Shown: positions 1 to 9,657, numbered from the stretch's first letter. The stretch is 64,000 nucleotides of DNA from Maribellus sp. CM-23 (GCF_021354595.1 NZ_JADWYJ010000005.1:310001-374000), one strand, 5' to 3'. Translations and numbers: made by a program. Notes: a model not told the origin generated them from the letters alone.

Positions 1-119
1 TCTGAATCTTTGAAAGCATCCTTGTCGTTGGCCGTTTCGGTTGGTACAATGTCAAGATAATCACAGCTGAATAGTGACAGTACCAAGATTATTGAAGAAA
101 TAATGTATTTAAATTTCAT
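1..119 (-). CDS. SusD/RagB-family outer-membrane lipoprotein, N-terminus only
   Basis: Reading leftwards from an ATG at 119 gives a lipoprotein signal peptide (MKFKYIISS, hydrophobic stretch, then LFSC as lipobox) followed by DYLDIVPTE, the typical mature N-terminus of SusD-like proteins. SusD proteins sit on the outer membrane surface and form a glycan- or peptide-binding lid over the SusC transporter. The gene starts 13 bp after the SusC stop codon, so the two are almost surely co-transcribed. Only 39 codons are visible because the window ends here. The substrate cannot be inferred. Confidence 0.88.
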   Translation of the reverse strand, partial: MKFKYIISSIILVLSLFSCDYLDIVPTETANDKDAFKDS

Positions 120-132
120 CCTGTTCAAAATT

Positions 133-3100
133 TTATAATGTGAATTGTACGCCCAAATTAACTACTCGCATTGTCGGATATTTTAAGCCGGATCCTCCTC
201 CCATTTCCGGGTCCCATTCCTTGAACTTTGAGAAGGTCAGTAAATTGGTTCCGCTCAGGTAGAATCGCATGAATTTGTGTGAATATCCAAATTCCAGGTT
301 TTTGAGTTTCAGGAACGAAGCATCGCGCAACCAATAGGTAGAGGCTGCGGTGTTGTTGGCATTGTCAGCAATGCTCAGACGCGGATATTTGGCGTATATA
401 TCCTGGTTGCTTTCGCTCCAGTAATCATCAGCCACAAATTGCAGTACGTTGCGGGTGTAGCTGGTTCCGAAAGGGTGAAATCCGCTCATGACCAGTGATG
501 TGCGGGCTACTCCCTGGAAGAATAGTGAGAAGTCCCATTTTTTGTACTGCAAGGATGTTCCCAAACCGTAAACAAGCTCCGGAACAGTTGGGTGTCCCAT
601 GTACTGACGGTCGTTCTGATCAATCTGCCCATCTGTTTCTCCGTTTATGTTCGGTATATCTGTGTACTTAATATCACCGCCACTAATAAATCCCCCGATT
701 AGCTGGTCCGGACTGTTGACAACTTCTGCATCGTCAATAAATAGCCTTTCAGCAGTGTACAGCAATGGCTGATTGATGCTATGTCCAACTCTGGAATTCC
801 CAGGGTATAGGAGGTAGGCCGGCTCGTCGTACGAAAGAATTTTGTTTTTGGCAAATGAGAAAGTTCCTTTTACTGAAACAAACAGGTTGGGGTTTACTTG
901 TTTATTGTAGTTTACCGCTCCGTCAAAACCTTTGTTTTCAACCTCTCCCAGGTTTCCGTAAATGGCCGTGCCGGATGCACCAAAGAAATTAGGAATGGAT
1001 TGACGTTCCATGAATATGTTTTCCCTTCTTTCTTTAAACACGTCAAAAACGATTTCAAAAGAATCAAACAGCTGGAGATCTATACCAATGTTTGTTTTAG
1101 TGCCAATTTCCCAAGAAAGATCGCTGTTTTGGTAACGTTTATAGACTGGTCCTTTTTGTTCGTAATTTTGATCTACACCTGTAGTGTATTTGGCATCGTC
1201 TGATTGTAATTCAATATCTGCCAGGTAGAGGAAGCGGGCATCATCGGTTTGGTCGTTACCAACCTGTCCCCACGATCCTCTGATTTTCATATGAGAGATA
1301 ACGGGTTTGATGGACTCCCAGAAAGCTTCTTCACTAATGTTATAACCTAAAGCAACAGAAGGAAAGAATCCGTAACGGTGTCCTTTGGCAAAGTTTTCAC
1401 TTCCGTTGTATCCAAAATTGAATTCGGCCATGTACCGGTTGGCATACCCGTAGGTTACGCGGCCGGCAATACCTTGCTTTCTTTTTGGAAGTGATTCTTT
1501 TAGTGTTCCGGGCGTATTGATGTTAAATTCGTTTTGGTTGTACAAAATCATGGCCCCTAAGCTGTGCGCATCATCAATAACCTTCGAGTAGTTTAACTGT
1601 CCCTGAATGTACATGGTGCGATCACCTCTGCCAAAGCTGTTGTCGCCATCAATATCAAGAACGGTGGATACCGGAGAACCGGTTGTTCTTACAAGGTCGT
1701 ACTCCGAAATATCGCCTTCACCGTTGTAATAAATATTACCCAGGTAATATTGGTTGTAATTCGAACTTCTTGATATGTGAGTTCTCGACCAGTTTTTGAA
1801 AGAAATCAAGCCGCTGAAATTCAGTCCATTTGTAATAAAGTCCAGTTTCTGATCCAATTGCAGGGCTGCAATTACAGTACTTTGGAAATCCGAGTTGTAT
1901 CCTCTTACCATTTCGGCCAGTGGGTTTATTCTTCGGTCGTTTGAAGAGGCTTTTCCTCCCCACATTAGGTGGTCGGTGGTGGAGCTCAAGTTACGGGGAT
2001 CGTCGGTCGAGAACAAGATCGGAAAATCAACCGGGTTCGAATAAATTACGTTGTTAAACAAATCACTGGCACTCCGGTAAGGTGAATTCTCATCTCTTAA
2101 CTGAACATTTAAACGTAAGCCAACGGTGGTTGTTTTGGTTGGATAATACCTCAGGTTGTTCTGGAAATTGTATCTCCACAACGAAATGTTATTGCTGTAT
2201 GAGAAGAAGTCTTTGCTTCTTGATTTTAACATTCCTGATTCGTGTGATCCGGAAAGAGACGAGAAATAGTCTACTTTAGAGCTACCTCCTGTTATGTTTA
2301 TAATTGCTTTTTGAGTTGTCTGGTAATCGTTGAACAGCTCGTCGTACCAGTTTACATCCGGGTAAAGCGAGGGGTTGTTTCCTGCAATGGTTCCGTTAAT
2401 TTTTTCCTGCGAGTAAGGAATGAATGATGTACTCGAAGGATTTTTTTGGGCTTCGTTGTACATGTTCATATAGGTAACTCCGTCGGCAAGATTTACTTTG
2501 TAAGTTGGTGCAGCAATGGAGTTTTCGATACGAACGTTGATTTTGGGCTTGTCAAGATCTCTCCCGTTTTTTGTGGTAATAATCATAACTCCGTTTGCCC
2601 CCAATGTTCCGTACAACGCGGTTGCCGTTGCATCTTTCAGTACCGAAAAGCTTTCTATGATTTCAGGGTCGATGTTGTTCAGGTCTCCTGAACTAATCTG
2701 CACTCCATCAAGAATGATTAACGGAGTAGTGGTGCCTCCAAAGGTCGAAATACCCCTGATCCAGAAATTGGCGCCGTCAGCACCTGGTTGCCCGCTTCGT
2801 TGCACTGCAATAAGGCCTGCAACACGACCGGCAAAACTGGTAGATAACTGAGTGGATGGAACCTTTAGTTCAGTTGCTTTAATAGATTGAACGGATCCTA
2901 TTACAGAAGCTTTTTTCTGGTTCCCGTAACCAACTACGACTACATCTCCAAGTTGAGTTTGGTCTTCTTCCAGCACAATTGAAAGCTGTGTTTGTTCGCT
3001 TACCAGGATTTCCTGTTTTTTAAATCCGATAAAGGAAATAACAAGGGTTTGACCCGGTACTGCATTGAGCGTAAAATTACCGTCGATGTCTGAAATCGTA

Positions 3101-3585
3101 CCATTGGTGGTACCTTTAATAATAATGTTCACACCAACCAGCAATTCACCGCTTGTATCGGTAATTTTCCCGGTAATTTTTTGAGTTTGTTTGGAGGGCT
3201 CTTCGTCCCCCGGTATCGGTTGTTTTTTGGAGATATAGATTTGCCTACCCGAAATCACATAGGTATTGTTGGTATCTGTAAACAGTGAGTTCAGAATAGC
3301 ATCCACTTTTTCTCCCGAAAAATTCGCGGTAACCCTGCGTTCAAGATCCAGTGCTTCATCTTGGTAGATAAATACAAACTCAGTTTTCTTGCTGATTTCA
3401 TTCAGCACTTCTTTTACGGTTTTTCCGACTGCATTGATAGATATGGACGTAGTTTGTGAGTAACTGTTTTCTCCATAGCTAAATTGCAGTCCTAATATGA
3501 GGCAGATTGCTAACAATTTCATCCTTCGGATATTATTCTTTAATAATGACCGCTTGTTTAAAACTTTTGCGTCTATTTTATTCAT
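133..3585 (-). CDS. SusC/RagA-family TonB-linked outer-membrane transporter with STN domain
   Basis: 1150 aa. Order of parts: basic N-terminus and signal/membrane segment (about residues 22-44, MKLLAICLILGL), an STN (secretin/TonB short N-terminal) domain at about 45-120, a carboxypeptidase-D regulatory-like beta-sandwich at about 133-215 (KITGKITDTSGE), a plug containing the SusC box (VVVVGYGNQKK, about 216-226), then a long beta-barrel ending in VNLGVQFTL. The family imports oligosaccharides or peptides across the outer membrane using TonB energy. The STN domain is found in transporters that also signal to a FecR-type anti-sigma factor, and such a gene lies directly upstream at 3801-4877. 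An internal ATG at 3522 (residue 22) is an alternative start. Confidence 0.95.
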   Translation of the reverse strand: MNKIDAKVLNKRSLLKNNIRRMKLLAICLILGLQFSYGENSYSQTTSISINAVGKTVKEVLNEISKKTEFVFIYQDEALDLERRVTANFSGEKVDAILNSLFTDTNNTYVISGRQIYISKKQPIPGDEEPSKQTQKITGKITDTSGELLVGVNIIIKGTTNGTISDIDGNFTLNAVPGQTLVISFIGFKKQEILVSEQTQLSIVLEEDQTQLGDVVVVGYGNQKKASVIGSVQSIKATELKVPSTQLSTSFAGRVAGLIAVQRSGQPGADGANFWIRGISTFGGTTTPLIILDGVQISSGDLNNIDPEIIESFSVLKDATATALYGTLGANGVMIITTKNGRDLDKPKINVRIENSIAAPTYKVNLADGVTYMNMYNEAQKNPSSTSFIPYSQEKINGTIAGNNPSLYPDVNWYDELFNDYQTTQKAIINITGGSSKVDYFSSLSGSHESGMLKSRSKDFFSYSNNISLWRYNFQNNLRYYPTKTTTVGLRLNVQLRDENSPYRSASDLFNNVIYSNPVDFPILFSTDDPRNLSSTTDHLMWGGKASSNDRRINPLAEMVRGYNSDFQSTVIAALQLDQKLDFITNGLNFSGLISFKNWSRTHISRSSNYNQYYLGNIYYNGEGDISEYDLVRTTGSPVSTVLDIDGDNSFGRGDRTMYIQGQLNYSKVIDDAHSLGAMILYNQNEFNINTPGTLKESLPKRKQGIAGRVTYGYANRYMAEFNFGYNGSENFAKGHRYGFFPSVALGYNISEEAFWESIKPVISHMKIRGSWGQVGNDQTDDARFLYLADIELQSDDAKYTTGVDQNYEQKGPVYKRYQNSDLSWEIGTKTNIGIDLQLFDSFEIVFDVFKERRENIFMERQSIPNFFGASGTAIYGNLGEVENKGFDGAVNYNKQVNPNLFVSVKGTFSFAKNKILSYDEPAYLLYPGNSRVGHSINQPLLYTAERLFIDDAEVVNSPDQLIGGFISGGDIKYTDIPNINGETDGQIDQNDRQYMGHPTVPELVYGLGTSLQYKKWDFSLFFQGVARTSLVMSGFHPFGTSYTRNVLQFVADDYWSESNQDIYAKYPRLSIADNANNTAASTYWLRDASFLKLKNLEFGYSHKFMRFYLSGTNLLTFSKFKEWDPEMGGGSGLKYPTMRVVNLGVQFTL

Positions 3586-3634
3586 AAATTTGTAATGATA
3601 TTAGATTTTAAATTTTACATTTTGAATCTCTTCA

Positions 3635-3665
3635 AGCCGGACAATATTCCCAGTATCGTTCGGCT
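3635..3665. other. Inverted repeat between fecR-like gene and susC
   Basis: AGCCGGAC (3635-3642) pairs with GTTCGGCT (3658-3665), with one mismatch. It lies in the 215-bp gap between the fecR-like gene and susC. On the plus strand it is followed by TTTTT, but no plus-strand gene precedes it. On the sense (minus) transcript it would be a hairpin without a U-tract, perhaps an mRNA stability or partial-termination element. The rest of the gap shows nothing else. Confidence 0.35.
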
Positions 3666-3800
3666 TTTTAGTTCTACTTGCTGGCGTTTATATTCTCATA
3701 GGCAATTCGTGTTTTTTCATTTATACTTTGATTTATTTTGTTAGGAATTAATAGCTGTTTTTGCTGATCTTTTTAGCAGGATTGATATGCTGTCGTTGAT

Positions 3801-4877
3801 TTAATTAGGTGAAATTTCATAAACTCCTTTTTCGTTTACCGAATAGTGGTATGGTAAAATATTTTGCAGCCCGGTTAATATATCTTCCAGTTGGTCCTTC
3901 AATTCCAGTTCTCCTGATATTTTTGGGTTGAATTTTTCATCCGTTTTTATGGAAACTCCGAAGTAGATTTCCAGGCGTTTCAAAACTTCAGTAAAGGGTT
4001 GAGAGTTCAATACAAGTAAGCCTTTGGTCCAGCTGGTGTATTCGTGGGCATCAACCTCAATTATTTCTCCCATTGCCCCGGTTACGTCTATCTGAACGAG
4101 TTGGTTGGGAGCCATAACTTTTTGTTGTTTATTTTCTCCTTGAAGCTCAATTTTCCCTTCTGCCAGTACTACCGTGGCATAGTTTAGTTCAGAATAGGTG
4201 CAAACGTTGAACGAAGTACCTAGTACCCGGATGTCAAACTTTGCGGGAGTTTCAACAATAAATGGCTTTTGAGCATTTTTGGCCACTTCGAGGTAAGCTT
4301 CTCCCTCCACGTAAATTTTACGCTGTTTTTCATCAAACTGCTGTGGAAATATAACACGACTTCCGGCATTGATCCATATTTTTGTGGAGTCGGATAAAGT
4401 CAGCATCGTGCGTTTTCCGCCCGGTACAATAATCTGGTTGTAGCTGATCGGTTCTTTTTTTCTTGTTGGTTTTTTGGTTGCTATTGCCTGGTTGTTAATG
4501 GTAATCTCTCCGCTTCCTGAGTAATTTACTACGGCAGTGTCTTTGTCTATATGGATCTCATTGCTGTCCGAAACCATAATAATAATGTCAGACGATTGTT
4601 TTGGAACAGACATCTGCGCAACAACCGTGTTTAGTTTATCTTCGTTTTGAACGGTATGGGCAATTTCAAACCAGAGAAAAGCCCCGCTCAATGCAGCAGC
4701 CGTTGCCACAGCTGTATAAATACGGTATTTTTTTCGTCTGTTATTGTAGGTGGCGGTTTGCACAACTGTGTTCCAAAGTCGTTTCTTCTCCTCCGCAGAA
4801 GTTACAATTTCATTCTTTTTAAAAAAATGGATTAAGTTTTTAAATGATGAGAATATATTGTTGTTGTGCTTCTTCAT
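3801..4877 (-). CDS. FecR-family anti-sigma factor with DUF4974 domain, short N-terminus
   Basis: 358 aa. A single membrane segment lies at about residues 54-70. A periplasmic FecR domain follows at about 150-250 (IIVPGGKRTMLTLSDSTKIWINAGS is spread over its first part, then GEAYLEVAKN and FNVCTYS), and a C-terminal DUF4974 region at about 285-350. FecR proteins hold an ECF sigma factor at the inner membrane and release it when the cognate STN-containing TonB transporter signals; here that is the downstream SusC. The cytoplasmic part is short (about 52 residues) and lacks the usual helical stretch with an SxEE pattern. No ECF sigma gene is next to it. The 279 bp upstream (4878-5156) contain no gene on this strand. 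Confidence 0.88.
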   Translation of the reverse strand: MKKHNNNIFSSFKNLIHFFKKNEIVTSAEEKKRLWNTVVQTATYNNRRKKYRIYTAVATAAALSGAFLWFEIAHTVQNEDKLNTVVAQMSVPKQSSDIIIMVSDSNEIHIDKDTAVVNYSGSGEITINNQAIATKKPTRKKEPISYNQIIVPGGKRTMLTLSDSTKIWINAGSRVIFPQQFDEKQRKIYVEGEAYLEVAKNAQKPFIVETPAKFDIRVLGTSFNVCTYSELNYATVVLAEGKIELQGENKQQKVMAPNQLVQIDVTGAMGEIIEVDAHEYTSWTKGLLVLNSQPFTEVLKRLEIYFGVSIKTDEKFNPKISGELELKDQLEDILTGLQNILPYHYSVNEKGVYEISPN

Positions 4878-5132
4878 TTTAGTTTATTTTGTTTAATAAG
4901 ACGATCTGATTTGAAAAACCTACTCATGAAAAATCGGCAATTGTAATAAAATTTTATTGTTTTTTTAATGATGGGTTGTAATTAGCCTAGGATCAGGGAG
5001 TTTGTAGTGGAAGAATTTTTTCTTTTTTTGAAGGAGGAATCACGCTTTTAATATCAAAATGGCTATTAAGACACAGTAGGAGAGAGGCGGCTCAGATTGT
5101 TTTCTCCTTTTACTTCACTTAAAAAGAAAGCG

Positions 5133-5140
5133 TATCTTTG
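5133..5140 (+). promoter_or_regulatory. Bacteroidota -7 element upstream of rlmN
   Basis: TATCTTTG fits TAnnTTTG exactly and ends 16 bp before the rlmN ATG, implying a very short leader. No good TTTG -33 box is present at the usual spacing. Confidence 0.55.
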
Positions 5141-5156
5141 CGGCAAATAGAAAGGT

Positions 5157-6176
5157 ATGAAAGAGCGCTTGTTTGGTAAAACATTGACGGAGTTACAGGA
5201 GATTGTGTTGGAGCTGGGACTGCCTAAGTTTACGGCAAAACAGATCACCGACTGGTTGTACAAAAAACAGGTATCGACGATCGACGAAATGACGAATCTT
5301 TCCAAAAAGGCTCGGGAGCTTTTAAACGAACGTTTTGAATACGGACTGACTGCATACACAAAAGTACAGGCCAGTGTTGATGGTACCAGGAAGTACCTGT
5401 TTCCTACCATTCAAAATAAATTTATTGAAACGGCGATGATTCCGGAGCGCGACCGGAAGACCGTTTGCGTGAGTTCGCAGGTGGGCTGTAAAATGGGGTG
5501 TTTGTTTTGTTTTACTGCCAAACAAGGTTTCCAGGGGCAATTATCGGCGGGTGAAATCGTAAACCAGATTCGCAGCATTGATGAGGTAGACGAGGTGAGT
5601 AACATTGTTTACATGGGAATGGGGGAGCCTTTCGATAACCTGGAGGAGGTATTGAAAAGTCTCGAGATCCTGACTTCGGAATGGGGATATGCCATGAGTC
5701 CGCGAAGGATCACGGTTTCTACCATCGGGATTATCCCGGGAATGCTTACTTTTCTGGAGAGGAGCGAGGCACATTTGGCCGTGAGTCTTCATACTCCGTT
5801 TCATGAAGAGCGCCAAAAGCTGATGCCGGTGCAGGTAGCCTATCCGGTTGATGCAGTGGTGGAAGAGATCAAAAGCTGGGATTTTGGCCGCCAACGACGT
5901 GTTTCATTTGAATATATCTTATTTGAAGGCTTGAATGACAGCATGGAGCACGTGAGGGAATTGGCGCGTTTGCTAAGCGGTTTGAAATGTCGGATCAACC
6001 TTATTCGTTTTCACCCGGTACCCGGAACACCGCTTAAGAGTCCGGGCGAAGCAACCATTCAGCGCTTTAAAGATGCATTGAATAACAAGGGGATTTTAAC
6101 TACGGTACGAGCCTCGCGCGGGCAAGATATTTATGCGGCCTGTGGATTGCTTTCAACCAAAGAGTTGGTGAAATAA
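5157..6176 (+). CDS. rlmN: 23S rRNA (adenine2503-C2)-methyltransferase RlmN (dual-specificity, also tRNA A37)
   Basis: 339 aa, the usual family length. Radical SAM methyltransferase that puts a methyl group on C2 of A2503 in 23S rRNA and, in the family, on A37 of some tRNAs. Visible signatures: N-terminal helical domain (residues 1-80, KFTAKQITDWLYKK), the 4Fe-4S triad in CKMGCLFC at about 105-112, the SAM-binding YMGMGEPFDN at about 146-155, and the methyl-carrying cysteine in AACGLLS near the C-terminus. Monocistronic: its own promoter lies upstream and the next gene is convergent, 35 bp after the stop. Confidence 0.97.
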   Translation: MKERLFGKTLTELQEIVLELGLPKFTAKQITDWLYKKQVSTIDEMTNLSKKARELLNERFEYGLTAYTKVQASVDGTRKYLFPTIQNKFIETAMIPERDRKTVCVSSQVGCKMGCLFCFTAKQGFQGQLSAGEIVNQIRSIDEVDEVSNIVYMGMGEPFDNLEEVLKSLEILTSEWGYAMSPRRITVSTIGIIPGMLTFLERSEAHLAVSLHTPFHEERQKLMPVQVAYPVDAVVEEIKSWDFGRQRRVSFEYILFEGLNDSMEHVRELARLLSGLKCRINLIRFHPVPGTPLKSPGEATIQRFKDALNNKGILTTVRASRGQDIYAACGLLSTKELVK

Positions 6177-6211
6177 GTTTCTGTAAACGAGCTTTCCCAA
6201 AGGACGATCAA

Positions 6212-7063
6212 TCATTGCCAATCTATACTGACTAGATCTTTCAACGCGAATTTCTCCTTTAAAATGACTCCTTTCTCCGATTTGGAAAGTGTGGCACATT
6301 CTGTATAATAATCGTGTTCAAAAAACAGGATGTAATCTTTTTCGGCGGCTTCATCCAGAAAATTTTGCTTTTCACTCATCACTTTTACCGGATCCAGGTC
6401 GTAGGCCGAAATCCATAACAGCGGAATGTTGGCAGCTGTGGGGATTAAATCCGACATGTACGCGAAAGTTTTGCCACCGGTATTTATGAGCGGAATCATT
6501 TGTCCGGGAGTGTGCCCGTCAACAAAACGAACTTCAAATCCCGGGAATAATTCTCCTTCTTTTTCAACCATCTTAAGCTGTCCTGAATTGTACAGGAACT
6601 CCAGTATGTCGTAATGAAAGGCGGCCCGCTCGCGGGGATTGGATGTTTTTGTGTGCTTCCACTGCGCAAGGCTGCACCAATGTGTGGCATTCGGGAAGCT
6701 AAGTTGGAAGCCGCTTTCGGTGTTTTTTACTGCGCCGGTACAGTGGTCCCAGTGAAGGTGGGTGAAAAATACATCGGTAATGGATGTGTTTGAAATGCCG
6801 GCTTTTTTAAAAGATTCTTCAAGTTCATTCACCGAGCTTACTCCGTTGTTCTGCAAATGTTTGGCAGGGTAATGATTGCCGATTCCGGTTTCAATTAATA
6901 TCTTTCGGTTTTCGGTTTCAACCAGCAGGCAGCGAAGTGCCAGTTTTGTGAAATTATTTTCGTCCGATGCATAAACCTTGCTCCACAAAACTTTGGGGAT
7001 GACGCCAAAAAGGGCGCCGCCGTCGCAATGAAAATTTCCGGCAGATATGGGTGTGAGTTTCAT
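6212..7063 (-). CDS. MBL-fold metallo-hydrolase
   Basis: 283 aa. Metallo-beta-lactamase fold with the zinc signature HLHWDH (about residues 101-106), a later VDGHTPGQMIPL histidine region, AYMSDLIPT supplying a metal-bridging Asp, and a terminal FEHDYYTE His. The layout is that of the large family with lactonases, glyoxalase II-like hydrolases and other esterases, so the substrate is not predictable. No signal peptide, hence cytoplasmic. It lies 26 bp downstream of the DUF3810 gene on the same strand and is probably co-transcribed with it. Confidence 0.88.
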   Translation of the reverse strand: MKLTPISAGNFHCDGGALFGVIPKVLWSKVYASDENNFTKLALRCLLVETENRKILIETGIGNHYPAKHLQNNGVSSVNELEESFKKAGISNTSITDVFFTHLHWDHCTGAVKNTESGFQLSFPNATHWCSLAQWKHTKTSNPRERAAFHYDILEFLYNSGQLKMVEKEGELFPGFEVRFVDGHTPGQMIPLINTGGKTFAYMSDLIPTAANIPLLWISAYDLDPVKVMSEKQNFLDEAAEKDYILFFEHDYYTECATLSKSEKGVILKEKFALKDLVSIDWQ

Positions 7064-7089
7064 GTTAAAAAATTTCTGTAAAAATAGGA

Positions 7090-8172
7090 TTATTCAGGTA
7101 GCTTGAAAGAATGGCTTTTTTGAAAGGCGCTGTCCAGTGAAAAATCCAAAACAAGCTTTACTACTCCGCTGTAATCTTGAATGCCGGCTTCCACTTTGTT
7201 GGTTTTCAAGTAGGCGTTGTTAACGGTGGAAGCTGCCTGGTCGAGTTTTTCGTTCCGAAGCTCCATCCAATGCTGCCGGATCCGGTTGAAATCATCTTTC
7301 ACTTGCGGACTGATTTTAGCCGACAATTCTGGATATTCTTTTAGTTGGTAAGCTTGTCTTAAAAAGTGTCTTAAAATATAGAGGTCGGCAGCGTAGTTCA
7401 GTTGTTTCGAATCGCTTTGCGAACAAACGAGCCAGGCGTAAAAGTTGGCTTCTGCTTCGCTGGTGACTCCGAGTTGATGGGCTTTTTCGTGTGCCAGGAT
7501 GACCGGGTATTCAATTGGCAGCACTTTTTTGTTTACATGAACCTCGTTAAAGAAGGGGCCAAAATATCCCGAAATGCCCGACTGCGCAAAAAAGTGACTA
7601 AAGGTGATCGATTTGTCTTTTCTTTTACCCATTGGGTATTCGAACTGTAATGCCCGGGCAAGTTGTTGATAGGAAAACTCAACCAGAGAATCTGCTTTCC
7701 CGGCCGAAAGGTCTTCCAAAGTACAGTGGTTCCGGTTTGTCTGGTCGATCAGCTTGGTGGTGAGTTCAAGAAATGTTTGTTTGCCTGGTTGTTGGGGTGT
7801 TATGTTGAGTCGGGCGTTTAGATCTTCGCGGTAATAATTAAATCCCCAGAGCAGGTAAAATGCGATGTAGCCAGTAGCAAGAATATTTAGGATGAGCTTG
7901 CCTGCTAGGCGAAACGATATTTTCCGCAAGGTTAAAAGTACGATCATTGCCGGAATGTAAAGTAATAAGGCGATGTAGAAAAGATCGTCGACTGATAACG
8001 GAATTACTGAGCTGATGGTGGATGCAACTCGGGCCACAAAAGGATAAATGCCTTTTGAATACCAGCTTTCTGTCAGGTTGGGATTTCTTGCCGCAACCTC
8101 GGTGAGGCCAAAGCAAGCGATCGCTGTTATTGGCAGAATCCATCCTTTACTTATTTGTGCTCTTCTTTTCAG
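7090..8172 (-). CDS. DUF3810 family membrane protein with HExxH-like motif, start codon uncertain
   Basis: The conventional start is a GTG at 8037 (315 aa). However, the frame stays open upstream to a stop at 8224-8226 and encodes sequence that looks genuine: KRRAQISKGW, a hydrophobic ILPITAIACFGL segment, then ARNPNLTESWYSKGIYPFV, which matches the N-terminal pattern I know from DUF3810 proteins. No ATG, GTG or TTG is available there, so a CTG at 8172 is used here as the most plausible start (360 aa). The protein has about three N-terminal membrane helices and a soluble domain with HEKAHQLGV, a metalloprotease-like zinc motif, followed by SEAEANFYAW. The biochemical role is unknown. The 8225-8436 gap to the divergent dipeptidase shows no further gene. 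Confidence 0.8.
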   Translation of the reverse strand: MKRRAQISKGWILPITAIACFGLTEVAARNPNLTESWYSKGIYPFVARVASTISSVIPLSVDDLFYIALLLYIPAMIVLLTLRKISFRLAGKLILNILATGYIAFYLLWGFNYYREDLNARLNITPQQPGKQTFLELTTKLIDQTNRNHCTLEDLSAGKADSLVEFSYQQLARALQFEYPMGKRKDKSITFSHFFAQSGISGYFGPFFNEVHVNKKVLPIEYPVILAHEKAHQLGVTSEAEANFYAWLVCSQSDSKQLNYAADLYILRHFLRQAYQLKEYPELSAKISPQVKDDFNRIRQHWMELRNEKLDQAASTVNNAYLKTNKVEAGIQDYSGVVKLVLDFSLDSAFQKSHSFKLPE

Positions 8173-8436
8173 TTCCGGTGTTATTAAAGTCAGGAAATAT
8201 AAAAAGAAATTTGGGACTGTAAATTAAGTTTTGATTTTTCAGACCGGAGATTTGCTTCAGAGTACGCTCTTTGTGTTGAGTACAGGAGAATAGATCATGT
8301 TTTGGAATAGTGTTAGGAAAAGATTTTCAGGCATGTGATTGTGTGTGTTCTTTCGTGAGAATGAAAACTTCCTGTTTGTTTTACGGTGATTTTTGAAACA
8401 AATGGGTATCATTGTAGACGGTTCAATAAAATAAAA

Positions 8437-9657
8437 ATGAAGAAGTCTGTTTTTTTGGTATTGGTGATGGGGGGATTGCTGATACACACCTTTACGAGAG
8501 CGGAGTCGTATGGTAAGAAGGTGATGAAAATTCACAACAAGGCGATTACGGTGGATACACATTGTGATACTCCGATGGCTTTGTTGCAGGAAGATTTTGA
8601 TGTGGCGGTTCGTAACAAGGCACCTCAAAGTCGGGTGGATTTTCCCCGAATGAAAGAAGGTGGCTTGGATGCCATGTTTTTTGCCGCCTTTACCGGCCAG
8701 CGCGAACGAACTCCCGAAAATACCCAGGTAGCTTATGAAAAGGCAAATCGTATGATTGAGAAGACCTACGAAGTATGCAGGATAAACAGCGATCTGGCAG
8801 AAGTGGCAACGGAGCCCGGTGATGTGCTGCGAATATCGGCCGAAGGGAAAAGAGCGATTTACATTGGGATGGAAAACGGATTCCCGATTGGTACCGATCT
8901 TAACAGGGTGGAAGAGTTTTATAAGAAGGGAGTTCGGTACATTACACTTTGTCACTCGTACAACAATGATATTTGCGATTCTTCAACCGATAAAAAAGGA
9001 GCCGAGCACAACGGACTGAGCCGGTTTGGAAAAGAGGTGGTGAAAGAAATGAACCGTTTGGGGATGATGATCGACGTTTCGCATATTTCCGACAAGGCCT
9101 TTTTCGATGTAATTGAACTAAGTTCAGTTCCGGTAATTGCTTCGCACTCCAGCGTGAGGGCGATTGCGCACCATCCAAGAAACATGACCGACGATATGAT
9201 CAAAGCTCTTGCTGCCAATGGCGGGGTGATTCAGATTTGCATGCTCGATGACTATGTGAAAGACCCGGATACAACCACGGTACGTTATCAGAAAGAACAG
9301 GAATTAAGAAATAAATTCTCTTCCAAAGAATGGGAGACGATGAGTGAGGAAGAGAAAGCAAAAATTCGTGCGGAGTGGCGGGGACTCGATAGTAAATATC
9401 CCAAGGAATTGCCAACCGTTTCCGATTTTGTGGACCATATCGACTATGTTAAAAACCTGGTTGGGATCGACTTTGTAGGCATTGGTTCCGATTTCGACGG
9501 TGGTGGTGGTATTCGGGATTGTGTGGATGTAAGCGAATTTCCACGGATCACCGAAGAAATGCTGGCGCGTGGTTATACCAGCGATGAAATTTCTAAAGTG
9601 TGGGGAGGTAACTTCTTCAGAGTTTTTAAAGCCGTAAAAAATAGTACAGCTCAATAA
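8437..9657 (+). CDS. Secreted membrane-dipeptidase-like peptidase, family M19
   Basis: 406 aa from the ATG at 8437. A GTG 51 bp upstream would put residues before a clear signal peptide (MKKSVFLVLVMGGLLIHTF), so it was not used. M19 enzymes are zinc dipeptidases with an amidohydrolase TIM barrel. Visible metal and active-site motifs: VDTHCDTP (about residues 41-48), the bridging Glu in YIGMENGFPIG (about 150), LCHSYNND (about 173), DVSHIS (about 215), ASHSSVRAI (about 234) and GIGSDFDGGGG (about 347). The product probably acts in the periplasm on dipeptides. It is monocistronic and divergent from the DUF3810 gene. Confidence 0.93.
   Translation: MKKSVFLVLVMGGLLIHTFTRAESYGKKVMKIHNKAITVDTHCDTPMALLQEDFDVAVRNKAPQSRVDFPRMKEGGLDAMFFAAFTGQRERTPENTQVAYEKANRMIEKTYEVCRINSDLAEVATEPGDVLRISAEGKRAIYIGMENGFPIGTDLNRVEEFYKKGVRYITLCHSYNNDICDSSTDKKGAEHNGLSRFGKEVVKEMNRLGMMIDVSHISDKAFFDVIELSSVPVIASHSSVRAIAHHPRNMTDDMIKALAANGGVIQICMLDDYVKDPDTTTVRYQKEQELRNKFSSKEWETMSEEEKAKIRAEWRGLDSKYPKELPTVSDFVDHIDYVKNLVGIDFVGIGSDFDGGGGIRDCVDVSEFPRITEEMLARGYTSDEISKVWGGNFFRVFKAVKNSTAQ

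Noticed and set aside
3635..3665. Terminator of the fecR-like gene
   Set aside because: On that gene's strand the hairpin is not followed by T; the T-run is on the opposite side.
8257..8955. 232-codon minus-strand open frame opposite the dipeptidase start
   Set aside because: Shadow of the M19 gene's other strand; composition and lack of motifs do not support a gene.
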